From positions 1 to 64,000 of the forward strand of contig JBAMJV010002927.1 of the NCBI GenBank assembly GCA_037951105.1: a DNA stretch of 64,000 nt, written 5' to 3'. Of this stretch, positions 1-11,800 are shown piece by piece. A model generated the notes under the pieces. It saw only the letters and a list, made by a program, of their open reading frames with translations. It ran no database searches and was not told the origin of the DNA. Each line of letters begins with the position of its first letter. Within the stretch, counting starts at the first letter, position 1. The position numbers and the translations under genes were made by a program. This DNA comes from Echinarachnius parma. Lineage: Eukaryota; Echinodermata; Echinoidea; Clypeasteroida; Echinarachniidae.

Positions 1-529
1 TAGTGTGACTTAAATTAACACTTTGATTCTTGGCATGAGTTGCCAAGTGGCATAAAACTCTGTTGGAGAAGCAAATAATATTTGGATGCTGTCTGCCTGT
101 GCTTTAGCAGTATACCAGGATAGAGGCCATCTTCACCTGGTCTTACTTATTTGATAAGAGCAATTGACTGTCACTTGGAAACTCTAATAAAGAATTAATT
201 TACTCATGAACAAGCCCCACACATAATAAAAAGACATTTCTATGATATAAGCACTTCTTACAGAAAAAAATAATTAAATGTTTCACTATGCACTGAAAAC
301 GTGTGTATAAAACCCATACCCTTTTATGTTAAAAATCCATGCAATTATTCATGAAATTCATGTTTTATTCAAATGCAAGACATACAATCTGTTGTAAGAA
401 TTCCTAATCCCATTGACTATACCCCTTTGATATTCTATGAACTGTTGTTTCTTTAAAATATCATTAAAGTGACAAAATAGTGTAAACAATCTTAACAATT
501 TAGCAAAAAGTACTTGGTCTAATAATTTT
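1..529. other. AT-rich stretch without recognisable features
   Basis: I see no splice-bounded coding segment, RNA gene or structured repeat here. The longest frames are short and AT-driven. Confidence 0.5.
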
Positions 530-840
530 TCCAAGGCTGTATAAAAGGGATCTGGTAACTTTGTTGACTATGTGCACAACTGACGAAAGTTTGATAAAAT
601 GTGTATTTGTGTGATCTGATAATGCCCCGCACTGAGTGATAAGTGAAAATGCCACGGTAAATGATTGTCATATGGTCTAGTAATAAGCGAAAATGCAAAG
701 TAACATTGGCTACCAGATGAAAGTCTTCATTAAAGACTTTCATGACTTTAACATCTGAACACGTCAAACATACATATCTTTATAACGAAAGAGAAATTTG
801 TCAAACAGAAACATGTTCCATGCTTCCATTGGTAATACAA
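530..840 (+). repeat. Dispersed repeat family Y, copy 1
   Basis: The segment around GGATCTGGTAACTTTGTTGAC and the later TTAACATCTG part match 31830-32130 in the same order, at clearly reduced identity. A third copy lies inverted at 3795-4014. It is an old interspersed repeat with no coding content that I recognise. Confidence 0.5.
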
Positions 841-870
841 ATGTAACGAGGTATGTTAGAACGTGCTATT

Positions 871-1615
871 TACACTCTAAATTACAAGGATTTAAAATTA
901 AATCTATTAGATTTACTTTTAAATCTTTCTTCGGCTGTGGTTAGGGACCAGCCGATCATGATTTAAAATAAATCTTTGGTTGGATTTAAAAAATATAAAT
1001 CCAGATAGATTAAAAATGAAGCCCTTTTAGATTTGTTTTATGTTAATCTTATTAGGCCCCAGGCGAGTTCATGGCATCCTAATGAATTATTCATAATCAG
1101 TGATGCAGGCCACAATTTTCAGTTTTTAGTTTACTGTGTAGGATACATTTACTAAATAAAGCGCTACTCACCAATTATCATGGCAAAATAAAAAATAGAA
1201 GACTAAGAGAGGATTCGAACCCGAGACACCGAGCGTGGAGGTCCACAGCGTGACCACTACGCTACGTAAATCGATGATGGCAAGAGTGGTCTCATTGTAA
1301 TCATATCCTTAACTCTAACCAAAACCGTAATCCTAGTATGAATATTCATGAGTATAAAACTAAGAAAACTGAGCTTCAGAATACCGTAGTAGGTCACGTG
1401 TGAAATATCTCTGTTCTCATTCGTGAAATCTCCGATAACCTGGCGTTATTTTCCAATCCTTTGATGGATTGAAAATCACACCTTGGCCTTCGATTAACAA
1501 TTGCTTTCGCGCGACTTTTTAAGTCTCCATAGATTTACAAATAATCTAAGTGTATTTATATTTGTTTTAATCCAAGCTACGATTTAGATTTTAAATCCCT
1601 GTAATTTAGACTGTA
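871..1615. mobile_element. TIR element (MITE-like, ~745 bp) with a tRNA-like core
   Basis: The left end (from 871, TACACTCTAAATTACAAGG) is repeated in inverted form at the right end, which finishes at 1615. The arms pair over about 35 bp with a few mismatches. Both ends carry further GATTTAAAAT-type repeats. No transposase frame is present, so it is non-autonomous. A tRNA-like sequence sits inside at 1203-1268. The ends begin and finish with TA, which may be the target duplication. Confidence 0.6.
1203..1268 (-). tRNA. tRNA-like sequence (A box and B box), probably a pseudogene or SINE head
   Basis: On the minus strand an A box (TAGCGTAGTGG) is followed at the right distance by a perfect B box (GGTTCGAATCC). 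The D-arm pairs as AGCG/CGCT. The anticodon arm does not fold convincingly and no matching acceptor stem is visible, so I read it as a tRNA-derived fragment carried by the surrounding TIR element. Confidence 0.4.
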
Positions 1616-1681
1616 GAATTCTAAGTAAGGTTTGTGGATTTGGGAAATGTAGCTTAATTAGATCCCTTTAAAGAGGGCTGG

Positions 1682-1722
1682 ACTCGACAGACTTATCCCC
1701 GTGCGACCCCATAGGGATAAAT
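1682..1722 (-). pseudogene. Decayed duplicate of the 3' end of the EF-hand exon
   Basis: This segment closely matches the end of the EF-hand exon at 1893-2008 plus its donor region, but the donor GTAAGT has become ATAAGT and several bases are missing. It lies about 200 bp downstream of the intact exon on the same strand. It looks like a local duplication that lost splicing function. Confidence 0.45.
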
Positions 1723-1892
1723 GGGCATCTTCAAAGAACCATAGTTTTCTTGTTTATGGCCCGATTATGCTTTAACTTTCAGAGATTATTCCTCCTAAAC
1801 TCTTCAAGTCTATGAAAGTAACAGTTTACTTGGGTTTCATTGCCCTTTAATGTTGGCGATGTTTAACTTCAAAAAGAACTTGACAGACTTAC

Positions 1893-2008
1893 CCCCGTAC
1901 GACACCACCCCATCGTTATTTGCGTCAAGCTGAATGAACCTTTTTCCGACGCCCTCTGCGTCTGCCGAGGGAGAGACTGTGAGTATGGTTGGCACAACTT
2001 CCTCCAGG
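1893..2008 (-). CDS. Orphan exon encoding an EF-hand calcium-binding loop
   Basis: On the minus strand a pyrimidine-containing acceptor (ending GCAG) precedes 116 nt of open frame, which ends at a strong donor (GGGG then GTAAGT). The translation ends in an EF-hand: a helix-like KRFIQL followed by the loop DANNDGVVSYG. Loop positions 1, 3 and 5 are D, N and D, position 6 is G, and position 9 is S. Position 12, normally Glu or Asp, falls in the codon split by the intron, whose first base is G, as required for either residue. The rest of the gene is not visible, so the protein cannot be named. Neighbouring exons should lie on the minus strand below 1893 and above 2008, possibly outside the window. 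Confidence 0.6.
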
Positions 2009-2225
2009 CTGCGTACAAACATATACAAAATAATAATAACATATAATATGTAAATCATCTTTATTAATTAAATTCATTCGAATGATACAGAAAAAAGGTT
2101 ATCAAAATAGTGTATCTCTCAATTACAATTATAATCTTTTACATCAAATTTATTTTAACCGCAGTCTAAAATCTAATTACATAACTACCCAAAAATATAT
2201 ATAAATGAAAAAGAGCAAATATAAT

Positions 2226-2300
2226 GAATTCTTCCGGTATTCGAATCCGAGACCTCCGGATTGCTAGACCGGCGCTCTACCGCCTGAGCTATAGAAAACC
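2226..2300 (-). tRNA. tRNA-Ala-like (AGC), unit 1
   Basis: The D-arm (GCTC...GAGC) and the anticodon arm (CCGGT, loop CTAGCAA, TCCGG) fold well and give anticodon AGC. The T-loop keeps ATTCGAAT. The acceptor stem pairs only partly and the 5' spacing to the D-arm is about three bases long, so function is doubtful. Confidence 0.45.
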
Positions 2301-2506
2301 CTCGTGCGATGATCGTCCTTGAAACCCCTTACTTTTCAATGCTCGTGTGGTCAGAAGTATTATAAATCTTACATGAACCAGAATTATATAATTCAACATG
2401 GGGATTATTCGAGGGATCATCGAAGTGGTCCAGCTGTTTTATATAATTGATTCAAACATATAAAGAAACTGACCATATTTAAATGAAAAAGAGCCACAAA
2501 ACCGTG

Positions 2507-2581
2507 GGATTCCTTCGGGATTAGAAACCGAGACCTCCGGATTGCTAGACCGGCGCTCTACCGCCTGAGCTATAGAAAACC
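2507..2581 (-). tRNA. tRNA-Ala-like (AGC), unit 2
   Basis: The D-arm and anticodon arm are the same as in unit 1. The T-loop has changed to GGTTTCTAATCC, losing the TTCGA core of the B box. GGG at the 5' side and CCC at the 3' side could still pair. Confidence 0.4.
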
Positions 2582-2786
2582 CTCGTGCGATGATCGTCCT
2601 TGAAACCCCTTAATTTTCATTGTAGTATGGTCAGAAGTATTATAAATCTTACATGAACCCGAATGATATAAATCAACATGGGGATTATTCGAGGGATCAT
2701 CGAAGTGATCCAGCTGTTTTATATAATTGATTCAAACATATGAAGAAACTGACCATATTTAAATGAAAAAGAGCAACAAAAAATTG

Positions 2787-2861
2787 GGATTCCCCCGGGA
2801 TAAGAAACCGAGTCCTCAGGATTGCTTGACCGGCGCTCTACCACCTGAGCTATAGAAAACC
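2787..2861 (-). tRNA. tRNA-Ala-like (anticodon position AGC), unit 3
   Basis: The anticodon stem has mismatches (the loop flank now reads CAAGCAA) and the T-loop reads GGTTTCTTATCC. It is more decayed than units 1 and 2. Confidence 0.3.
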
Positions 2862-3065
2862 CTCGTGCGATGATCGTCCTTGAAACCCCTTAATTTTCAT
2901 TGTAGTATGGTCAGAAGTATTATAAACCTTACATGAACCCGAATGATATAATTCAAATGGGGATTATGCGAGGGATCATCGAAGTGATCCAGCTGTTTTA
3001 TATAATTGATTCGAACATAAAAAGAAACTGACCATATTTAGATGAAAAAGAGCAACAAAAAAGTG

Positions 3066-3139
3066 GGATTCCTCCGGGATAAGAAACCGAGTCCTCAGGA
3101 TTGCTTGACCGGCGCTCTACCACCTGAGCTATAAAAACC
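3066..3139 (-). tRNA. tRNA-Ala-like (anticodon position AGC), unit 4
   Basis: It shares the unit 3 changes in the anticodon stem and T-loop, so units 3 and 4 are the closest pair. It is the last unit, and its spacer is cut short after about 45 bp. Confidence 0.3.
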
Positions 3140-3185
3140 CCTAGTGCGATGTTCGTCCTTGAAACCCCTTATTTTCCATAATATA

Positions 3186-3794
3186 TTTTTTACTTCTCGC
3201 AACATTTGTTTGCATTTATGTTTTGAACTAATAACGTTCCAAATATGTAATTCAACTTGCAATTTCCATATAATTCTATTTTTTCAAAATTCAAAATATT
3301 TCTTTCTTGTAGCCTATTCGTGGTAAATTGATATTCATTTTCTACGTCAATTTATAATATTCCAAAAGGTTATTCAATTGTTCAATCCAGATTTAATGAC
3401 ATTCAAGACAGTTATTTATTTCTCGATTTCCATTTTCATTTCAATTTGTTTATTCCTTCTTCTTTTTTTCACTTTATAACATTCGAGAAAGTTGTTAAAT
3501 GTTTAAATTTCCTCTTGTCACATTTTAGTTTTAATTTTCACAAAACATTCAACATATTTGTATCTATATATGGTATATCTGTTATATGTGAATTGTTCAA
3601 TTTCAATTCATATCATGAATAGTTTGTATTCACTTTATAACATTGTCCAAATTTTACTTGGAACTCTAGTGGTTCTCTCATACCTTGTTTTATTCATATT
3701 ACCAATAAAAGCATGGGACAAGTTTTGTTTTGTTTTTTCCAATTTTAATCTCGTTCAAAAGATATAAATTTACGATCGAAGTATACGGATGTTA
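3186..3794. other. AT-rich stretch without recognisable features
   Basis: The sequence is T-rich with weak internal repetition of TTCAA/TTTCATTTT motifs. I see no supported gene or element. Confidence 0.5.
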
Positions 3795-4014
3795 AACTAT
3801 TATGTATGTGATCAAGCCGTGTACAAAGTAAGTGCAATGAGTTAGTGAATACAAATTTACATTTGCGCTCATTTCTTGGCCAAATATCATCCAATTAACG
3901 TGATTATTTCACATATTTGTTTTTGTGGACATATCGGTCACACCAATGCCCATTTATCATGTTTATATTAACCACGCATCACTTTTTGCACTTGTCCACA
4001 AAGCTACTAGATTC
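3795..4014 (-). repeat. Dispersed repeat family Y, inverted copy
   Basis: The reverse complement matches 31840-32030 over most of its length, including GTGTACAAAGTAAGTGCAA. It ends immediately before the TTAA-flanked MITE at 4020. Confidence 0.55.
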
Positions 4015-4019
4015 TTTAA

Positions 4020-4542
4020 AGGGGTAGTACAGCTGAACTTTAGTAACCAAACCTGGACAGTAACATTATAAACTAATAGTTATAACTCCACCATGCTCGA
4101 AAGGTATACAAAATTACAAACGACTAAGTAAACAGCCCGTTATCATAAAAAAGAGCCATTAAAACACAAGAGGGCGCTTTCTACAAAGGCATTGGTTTCA
4201 ACCATTTTTCATACAAAATTATGCATGTGATGTTTTATTGAAATAATGATTAAATAGAGAGATCATCAACAGCTATTTAAAAAACGCTTTTGAAAATTTT
4301 TGAAAAAGTGCAAGCATTTTTTTATTTTTTTGAAAAAATCATCTAATTATTTGGGCCCCAAATAATTATAAGATCATATATTTTTATTGATATTTCAGCC
4401 GTTCCTGGGTCGATTTTCACCAAATAAAGTTTATTCTTCCATTAAAATTGCATGTTCTCTCAAATTCGACACTCAGTTTTTCATTACCTCACAACAAAAT
4501 TGTGATGTGCAGCGCCCTCTCTACCAAAACTAAACTACCCCT
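4020..4542 (+). mobile_element. TTAA-flanked MITE, copy 1
   Basis: The ends are AGGGGTAGT and ACTACCCCT, flanked on both sides by TTAA (4016-4019 and 4543-4546), the target site used by piggyBac-type transposases. No transposase frame is present. The interior holds conserved blocks such as GCGCCCTCTCTACCAAAAC that recur at 33481-34007 and, inverted, at 56768-57249. Confidence 0.75.
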
Positions 4543-4546
4543 TTAA

Positions 4547-5339
4547 CAATGTTTGTCTTTATGTCACTTGTCAACCCTCAATTAGATACCACAGTGATTA
4601 CCATTTATATAGTTTAAAAGCAATCAAGGAGAAAGAACGGGGATGATAACCCTTAAGCAGCCGTCAGTTGAAATAAATTCTCTAACAAACATCATGTTTA
4701 CGTTTTTAGAGTAAAACGGTTTTACTTTACAAAATTGCTAATTTTGTTTTAACCTGTTCCCCACTAATGTTCATTATCCCAATTGAGCTAATAAAGGGGT
4801 CACTACGTTGGCGTATGCACTGGGTTAATTAACCATCGCCAGAGGCGAAATACAGCATATCACTGTCAATGCGTTTTTCGTATAATGTCTTAATTGCTGT
4901 AGTCCCATTGGATGCAAGCTTTAAACTCACGCAAGATTGACTGTTGTTGGACAAAATGTAACTCGTGTTATTACCTCACTTAAGTAACACAGACTTCTAA
5001 AAACACATTATTGTATAAATAGGTTTATCAATGCAGGAATATTTTTATTTGGTGCGAAACGTGTCTGGTAATGGATATGTTTGTAGCGTGGGCATACTGA
5101 TTGGTGGTGTGACAGGGATAAGTGTCCAAGTGTCCTGAACAAATTAAATGCAAGGGATGTCTGTTAAAATCGCCCCATATATATATGTGCGTGTGTCACG
5201 TGTAAAGGCAATGTTCCGTGGCATATTAGTCTACATTGTATGAGTGACATCAGTGTGATGCCATGATTTAGTGTGCATATTGTGTCAATGACAGTTCGTA
5301 TGATTGTTTGTGTGTATGTATATTTGTATGTTTGTGTTT

Positions 5340-5340
<1 letters not shown>
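4547..5340. other. Unassigned non-coding sequence
   Basis: I find no supported gene, splice-bounded exon or repeat end. The 3' part drifts into TG-rich sequence that leads into the microsatellite at 5341. Confidence 0.45.
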
Positions 5341-5400
<60 letters not shown>

Positions 5401-5402
5401 CG
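5341..5402. repeat. (TG)n microsatellite
   Basis: About 30 TG units with a few TGCG interruptions. Confidence 0.9.
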
Positions 5403-5406
5403 TTTA

Positions 5407-5782
5407 TAAGGACCTTCAACGGGGGATACACACAAGTTTAAACGGGGATATTCCGGAAACCGGGCATATCCCCGGTTTCTGAACAGGGGGGTATAATGCT
5501 TCAGGGATCGTCTTAAGGGCTGTACTGCATGTTATTATGATTTTTTAAGGATATCCCTTATATGCCCGTTTTGCATGTTTTTTTACATAGTGGGTGTATA
5601 AATGTGTTTTTGTGTATGTAAGTGAATGTGTGTGGATTTTTAAACCCCCCAATTGGGAATATTGCCATGTTTACACACCAGCAAACTGGGGACAAGCCAA
5701 ACATCATTAAACAAACGGGCATATGCCCGTTTGAAGGTGTTTATAACATTGAAAAAACCATATCCCCGATTGAAGGTCCTTA
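5407..5782. mobile_element. TIR element lying between two (TG)n tracts
   Basis: TAAGGACCTTCAACGGGG at the left is repeated in inverted form at 5761-5782 with two or three mismatches. Inside, the palindromic motif GGGCATATGCCC and relatives (ACGGGCATAT, CATATCCCCGG) recur. It contains no gene. Confidence 0.6.
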
Positions 5783-5787
5783 CAAGA

Positions 5788-5788
<1 letters not shown>

Positions 5789-5857
<69 letters not shown>
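5789..5857. repeat. (TG)n microsatellite
   Basis: A nearly pure TG tract of about 34 units directly after the right end of the TIR element. Confidence 0.9.
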
Positions 5858-5859
<2 letters not shown>

Positions 5860-6119
5860 GTGTTTATGAAGGCTAGACTGCAGGCAAAACTGTTGTTTTT
5901 AATTTGTACGAATGACGTCACTGCCAATTATCCCTAGCTGGACACTTACCCCTAATACAGGGGCAAGGCCATAAATGTGAGGGGGTTGGTGTGTAATAAA
6001 AGTATTTTTTTTTTATTTGTTTCTTGACTTAAATTGTATTCAAGATACAGGGGGCACGAGTAGGTAGGGCACTGGCAAGGATAATCAGTAATGATAATCG
6101 CTGTACTTAAACTTATATT

Positions 6120-8822
6120 TGTAACCCCCTTAAAATTTAAGTTACTGGATATGCCTCATACATTTTATATTGCTCGCTGCTATAGGTCAGCGACCCCTCT
6201 CCATCCCATTTAGAGTTACCTTTATTTATCGCCTTCTCTTTCCCTCCATCTATTTCCCTCTCATATTTCTATCTCCCCCCCCCTCCCATATTTCTCTCCG
6301 CCTTCTTTTTTAGTTTCAGTTCCCCTCTCCCGCTTTCTTTCATTTTTCATCTTCCCATCTTTTATTTATATATTCTCTGTCTTCTCTGTGTCTCTCTCTC
6401 TCCCTATCCTCCTGGTAGGCTATATGTTTCCCTTTGTCTTTGCCACTTCCATTTTAAACTTGATGGTTTTCTCTAAACAGTGGTCATTCCTGTTATAGCC
6501 TAGGCTTTGATGGTATTAGTGTCCAGAAGGACACAATGAGTAGCGCTTGTCATAAATGTAACATTATTGCAACATTGATACCCTAAGTTTGGATATACAT
6601 GTATATAGTATATTCACTCATAGTGGTTTGCCTTGAAATGTATTCAGTAGGTACCACACATTCTCTTTAAGTAGCTCTGCCCTGGGTCAGTGATGTATTT
6701 GTTATGTTCATACAATTTAATGTGCTGGTAGTTAGGTCCGAGCTCTTTTATATGGATCTCTTTGTTCATATGACTGGTCTAATGCGACCATGGCTCCTAT
6801 TGAAATCACACCCGCCTTACTATGGTCACCAAAGGAGTGACCATCGTCCAATGATATTGCCCCTTCTATTAATGTATTAAAGAAGGGACCAATGAGATGA
6901 AGTGATATTAACATTAGTTGGGATGATAATTCCCGATTGGTCAGGCGTGTTAAATATACTTTTGTATACTTTTTATTTTTGTAACGTTTAACAAAACTAT
7001 GTGATTTAGTGAGCTCACCACCATGTGCCTTCTACCTGCCATTACTTCACTACATGTTTGGACATTCTTTTTAAGTTATGGACTGTGTGCTCAACAGTTT
7101 TTAAAGGAGTGATTGTTTGGAAATTCTTTCTTTTGATTTTGTTATTTGTAACTGCAGTTTGCAGAACTTTATTGATATAGTTTTAGAGTTGAATATGAAT
7201 AAGTTGGTGTAAGGGGAGTAAAGTTAATTCTCCTCCCCAAAGCCCGATTTAATTTGAGTTGTTTGATATTGATGTCACATCACAGTCATCATTTTAGAAT
7301 GAACGAGTGTTGGCTCTTTTGAATAGGTAAGCCATATTACAAGTATTTTGTTTTTTTATACATTCAGAATGTGTGAATGTGGTTGTTGAGAAGTTAAATG
7401 AGTAACTAGATGCATTATGTCTATTTAATTGCATGCAGAATAAGTCTTGTATAATTTACTTTCAATGAAGTGTTAGTAGAGAATTCCAATATACATACAA
7501 TTCTTGTTTGATAACTCTTGTTTGGAGTGAATGTTTGATGAGATTCATAACTTAAATAGATTATGTCCGATGAGCATTTATATTTGTGTACAGATGTATA
7601 TGTGAACTTGATTGTTTCACGAAAATTGTGATATGAATATGTAAGCAAATTAAAGCTGCTTATTATATTATAAATAGAGTGATTGTCATTGGAACTGGCA
7701 CACTTTAAGGCTTGGCCTGATACTGAGGTCATGGGTTATTATGTTGGGGAAACACCCCTTGTGCTATAAATAGTTTTGATGCCCATTACAGGGCTGAGGG
7801 AGTAAGTCATACTATGCAGACTGAGTAGGATGGATGCGAATGATGATATTATGTTTACTAACACTCTATTTATTGTGTACATGGTCACTGGTACAGTTTT
7901 TTCTAGGAAAGTTGAGCTGCGCGTGGATGCACTATTTAATCCAAATTGCGATAAAGAGGATAACACTATAATTATATAGTGGTTATTAGAATAATAATGA
8001 TACGATTATTATTCCTGTCTTAAAGTTGATTTTTTTTTTGTGGAACTCCGAATCAAGTAATGCTGTTCAGGTCGCTCAGATAGACACAAGCTCACTATTC
8101 GTGTTGCGGCAGCATTACGGGCTTATAATGTGATTGACAGTATAACTTTGTTGGATAGAGTGTACTCTGACCATATAGACTATTGCATGCGTTATTATAT
8201 ATTTACTAACATTATGTTGTTCTTTGGTAAGCAAATTAGATAAAAAGCCAAATTGGGATTACTTTTATTGAGAAACCTTAGGGTTTAAATGCTAAATGCT
8301 TGCATTAAATATCTAGATAAATTATGTAGCTATAAGTTAGTATGTTGTATTGTACTAGAGAAAGCTTTGTATTTTATTTCTTTTGAATAGCCCATCTTTA
8401 ATGATGCAGACATCGGACTGGGTCTGATTTGTACTTCACTTCGGCTGCGCGACGTTTGAAACTCATCTCTTCTGTCTACATACAATTACCTTCCAGCTAC
8501 GAATAGCGCGGAACGATATAATATAAAACTTTAAAATCGCGATAAACTTTAATTTAAGATAATAAGCTTTAAATGCCGGCTTTAGGATAATTATAATCAA
8601 GTAAATTTGTTTAAAGGATCCAAGTTTAATATTGAATGTTAGCATATATGTGTTTATGCATGAATTATTGTGTGTGTGATCATTGATTGTGATCATACTA
8701 TTTTGAATTGCCTTAATTGACAACAAGCTAATAAAGGCATTGCCGGATTATTTCTTCACGACTTGATCCAAAGTGTAATTCTTTTATTTATGAACCAGGG
8801 ACGTGTGACACACGGGTTACAC
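6120..8822 (+). mobile_element. Repeat X, copy 1 (2.7 kb, LTR-like or TIR-like ends)
   Basis: It begins TGTAACCC and ends GGGTTACA, and is collinear with 12001-15119 from end to end. It contains a pyrimidine-rich tract near the left end and an AATAAA about 95 bp before the right end. No protein frame is convincing: the best conserved frame between the copies is only about 60 codons and is interrupted here. Short inverted TG...CA ends fit an LTR, but no primer binding site or purine tract adjoins them and no target duplication is visible. Confidence 0.65.
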
Positions 8823-11800
8823 ATGTAATACATCAAACAACATTATACTAAAATAATACAAGTTGAAAGTAAAATACTATGTCAACAAGGAAAATTGTCA
8901 CTATCGAAATTGCGCAGAGGAAAATAATATAAAAGAATGTACATGTATTTAATTATGCCGTCCACACCATCGCCTGGATGTGTGATGGCTTCTGTTTCAC
9001 AATGGCTTGCCACATCTTCCTGTCTTCGATCAATCTTTTGGCTTGAGTTAGGGAATGTATGCGTCTAGTAGCACAGTCCTCTTTTACACAATCTGTCCAC
9101 TTTTTGAATGGTCTTTCTCTTGGTCGGTTCCCATGTATTCTACCGTTGAGGAGTATTAGTGGATATCTTTGGGGGTCCATTCGACTGACATGTCCGAAGT
9201 ATCTCAATCTTTTGGTAGTGACTTTATCGTTGATTGTTTCTTCCATATTTAGGTTGTTCCGAATGAATGTGTTCCTGAGCCTGTCAAGTCTAGTTACTCC
9301 CATGATTCTCCTGCGGCATGTCATCTCAAAAGTGTGTAGTTTATTGGCATCAATCTTTTTGAGAGTCCAGGTTTCAGCACCGTAGAGAAGGATGGATAGT
9401 ACAAATACTTTATAAAGATCTACTTTCGTTGTGCAGCGTATGTCCTTTGATGACCAGATTTGGTTAAGGGCCTGGAATGCTCCAATTGCCTTTCCAATGC
9501 GGTTTTGAACCTCTTCTGAACATGATCCTGTTTGTGAGATTGTCCCTCCCAAGTATTGATGTTGAGTTTCAGGCCAAAGTTTGAACTTCTTCTGTTGACT
9601 TCATCTACTAGAGCTTGTATATTTCTCTCATTGTCTGCAAGCAAGACGATATCGTCTGCAAATCTTAAGTTGTTGATTCTGTGTCCCTGGATCTCTACTC
9701 CGATCGTCGTGTCATAGGTGGAATAGAGCATAACAACTTCTAGAAGGATATTGAAAAGTTGAGGGGATAGTACACATCCTTGCAGTACCCCTACTGATGA
9801 TTGGAACCAATCTGTTAGTTCGCCATTTACTCGTACAGCACTGCTGGATTGTTTGTATAGCGCTTGAAGGAGGCTAATGTATTTGGAAGAGTATCCAAAA
9901 CATTCCATTGCTTTCCAGAGTCCTTCTTGCCATACTGAGTCAAATGCCTTCTGATAGTCAATGTAGCATACATGTAGGTACAAGTCTTGGTTCCTCTCAA
10001 GGTGTTTCTCAATGATAAGTCTGAGGCTGAAGAGCTGATCAATAGTTGATCTTCCTAGGCGGAAGTCGGTTTGTGCTTCAGAGAGAATTTCCTCTGTTTT
10101 CTTTAGGATCCTCTGCTGGAGTATTAAGCTGAAAACTTTCCCTCTGTGGCTCAATAAACAAATGCCTCGATAATTTCCACAGTCTAGCTTGTCTTTTTGT
10201 TTAAGATTGGGATTATGAATGCCTTTCCCCAGTCCGACGACGGGAATGTTTCCTCATGCCATATCTTGTTGCACAGCACAGTAGTACATTGATGCCCGTT
10301 TCGCCGGCTGCTTTGATTTCTTCCCCTGTTATGCGGTCGTAGCCTGGTGCCTTTCCATCGGTAAGTTTCCTTACGGCCCTCTATACTTCTTCCCGAAGAA
10401 TATCTGGCACAGGATCCAGGCTGGGCATTACTGGTATGTTTGTTTGCTCTTCGTCTACAAGGTTATGGCTGTTGTGTAGTTCTTGATAATTTTCCTTCCA
10501 TCTATCCTTTACGTCAGTCATCTCCGTCAAGACATGTCTCTCCTTGCTTTTAATTGTCTGCATTCTGATACTGGGTTTCTTTGAGATTTGCTTAATTGTT
10601 GTGTAAACAGCTTTTGTCTTGGCAGCTTGGTGAGAGTTTTCTACCTTCTTGCAAAGATCTTTCAGCCATTTATCTTTACATTCCTTGGTTTTTCTTCTAA
10701 TCTCTCTATTAAGGAAGTTGTATCTTGGCTTCTTGCTTGGGTCATGTATCTTGTCCTGTTTTGCTTCCTTCCGTTCATCGCTAAGTTGTAGAACCTCTTC
10801 GCTATCCAGGGATCTTGTTGTTTAGATTTCTGATGTCCAAGTATTTTCTGGGAAGATTCATTGACAGCTGTTTTCACTTCTTCCCATAATGCTTCTACAT
10901 CTGTGTCATGTTCATTTAGTATTGGTGCAAATCTTCCACCTATTTCAATCTCATATGCTGCTCTTGTTTTGTGATCTTTGAGTTTGAATACATCATATTT
11001 CTTGGGGAAGTCTATTCTTGGTTTCGATTTGAATTTCCATCGTAGATTGGCGATTACCAGCTGGTGATCTGAACGTACATCGGCGCTAGGAAAACTTCTG
11101 GAGTTACTTACTGAGCTTTTCCATCTGCCACTAATCATGATGACGTAAATTTTGTTGTACGTCTTTTGGTCAGGTGATTCCCAGGTCCATTGCCTGCTTT
11201 CCTTCCTCTGTTTAAACATTGTGTTTGTGATAATAAGGTCGTTTGCTGCACAAAAATTGAGGAGTTTTTCTCCCCTGGCATTGGCTTCCCCCAGTCCATG
11301 TTGTCCAATCACCTGGTTCCATTGGTTGAAGTCTCTTCCCACTTTTGCATTAAGATCTCCCATTATCATCAAAATGTCTTTACTTGGGGTTTTGTCAATT
11401 GTGGTCCAGTGCAACAAATTGTAGAACTCATCAGCGACCTCTTCACTTTGTGCCATATTTGGAGCGTAGACTTGGATGACTGTTAGAGTTCCCGATTGTA
11501 CTTGAAATCGTGCAGTAAGCAGTCTAGGAGAGATTGGATTATATCCAAGCAAGGCATTCTGCTCTGTTCTGCTTAAGATAAGTGCAACTCCTTCCCTGTG
11601 TATAATTTCCTTGCCTGCACAAAGGATATTGTAACCGTCATATACAAATTCACCCATATCTGTCCAGTGGGTTTCTGAAAGTCCGATGATTTTCCACTTG
11701 AAGCCTTTTAGTTGGTGTAATAGGATGTCTAGGCTTCCGGGTTGATGCAAGGTTCGGACGTTCCATGTTCCTATACCTATTTATTTTTTCGTTGTTAGTA

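Larger units (their letters stand above)
2200..3185 (-). repeat. Tandem array of four ~280-bp units, each with a tRNA-Ala-like sequence
   Basis: Four head-to-tail units have periods of 281, 280 and 279 bp. Each starts near ATGAAAAAGAGC and carries a tRNA-like block followed by a shared spacer (TCGTGCGATG...TTGAAACCCC). The fourth unit is truncated in its spacer. Copies differ by point changes and small indels. The regular spacing recalls clustered tRNA genes, but the T-loops are altered in units 2-4. Confidence 0.75.

Noticed and set aside
5622-5937. Open frames spanning the second (TG)n tract
   Set aside because: They are microsatellite translations (Cys-Val or Thr-His repeats) with no coding support.
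9059-9385. Plus-strand frame of 108 codons
   Set aside because: It is the antisense shadow of the reverse-transcriptase remnant on the minus strand.
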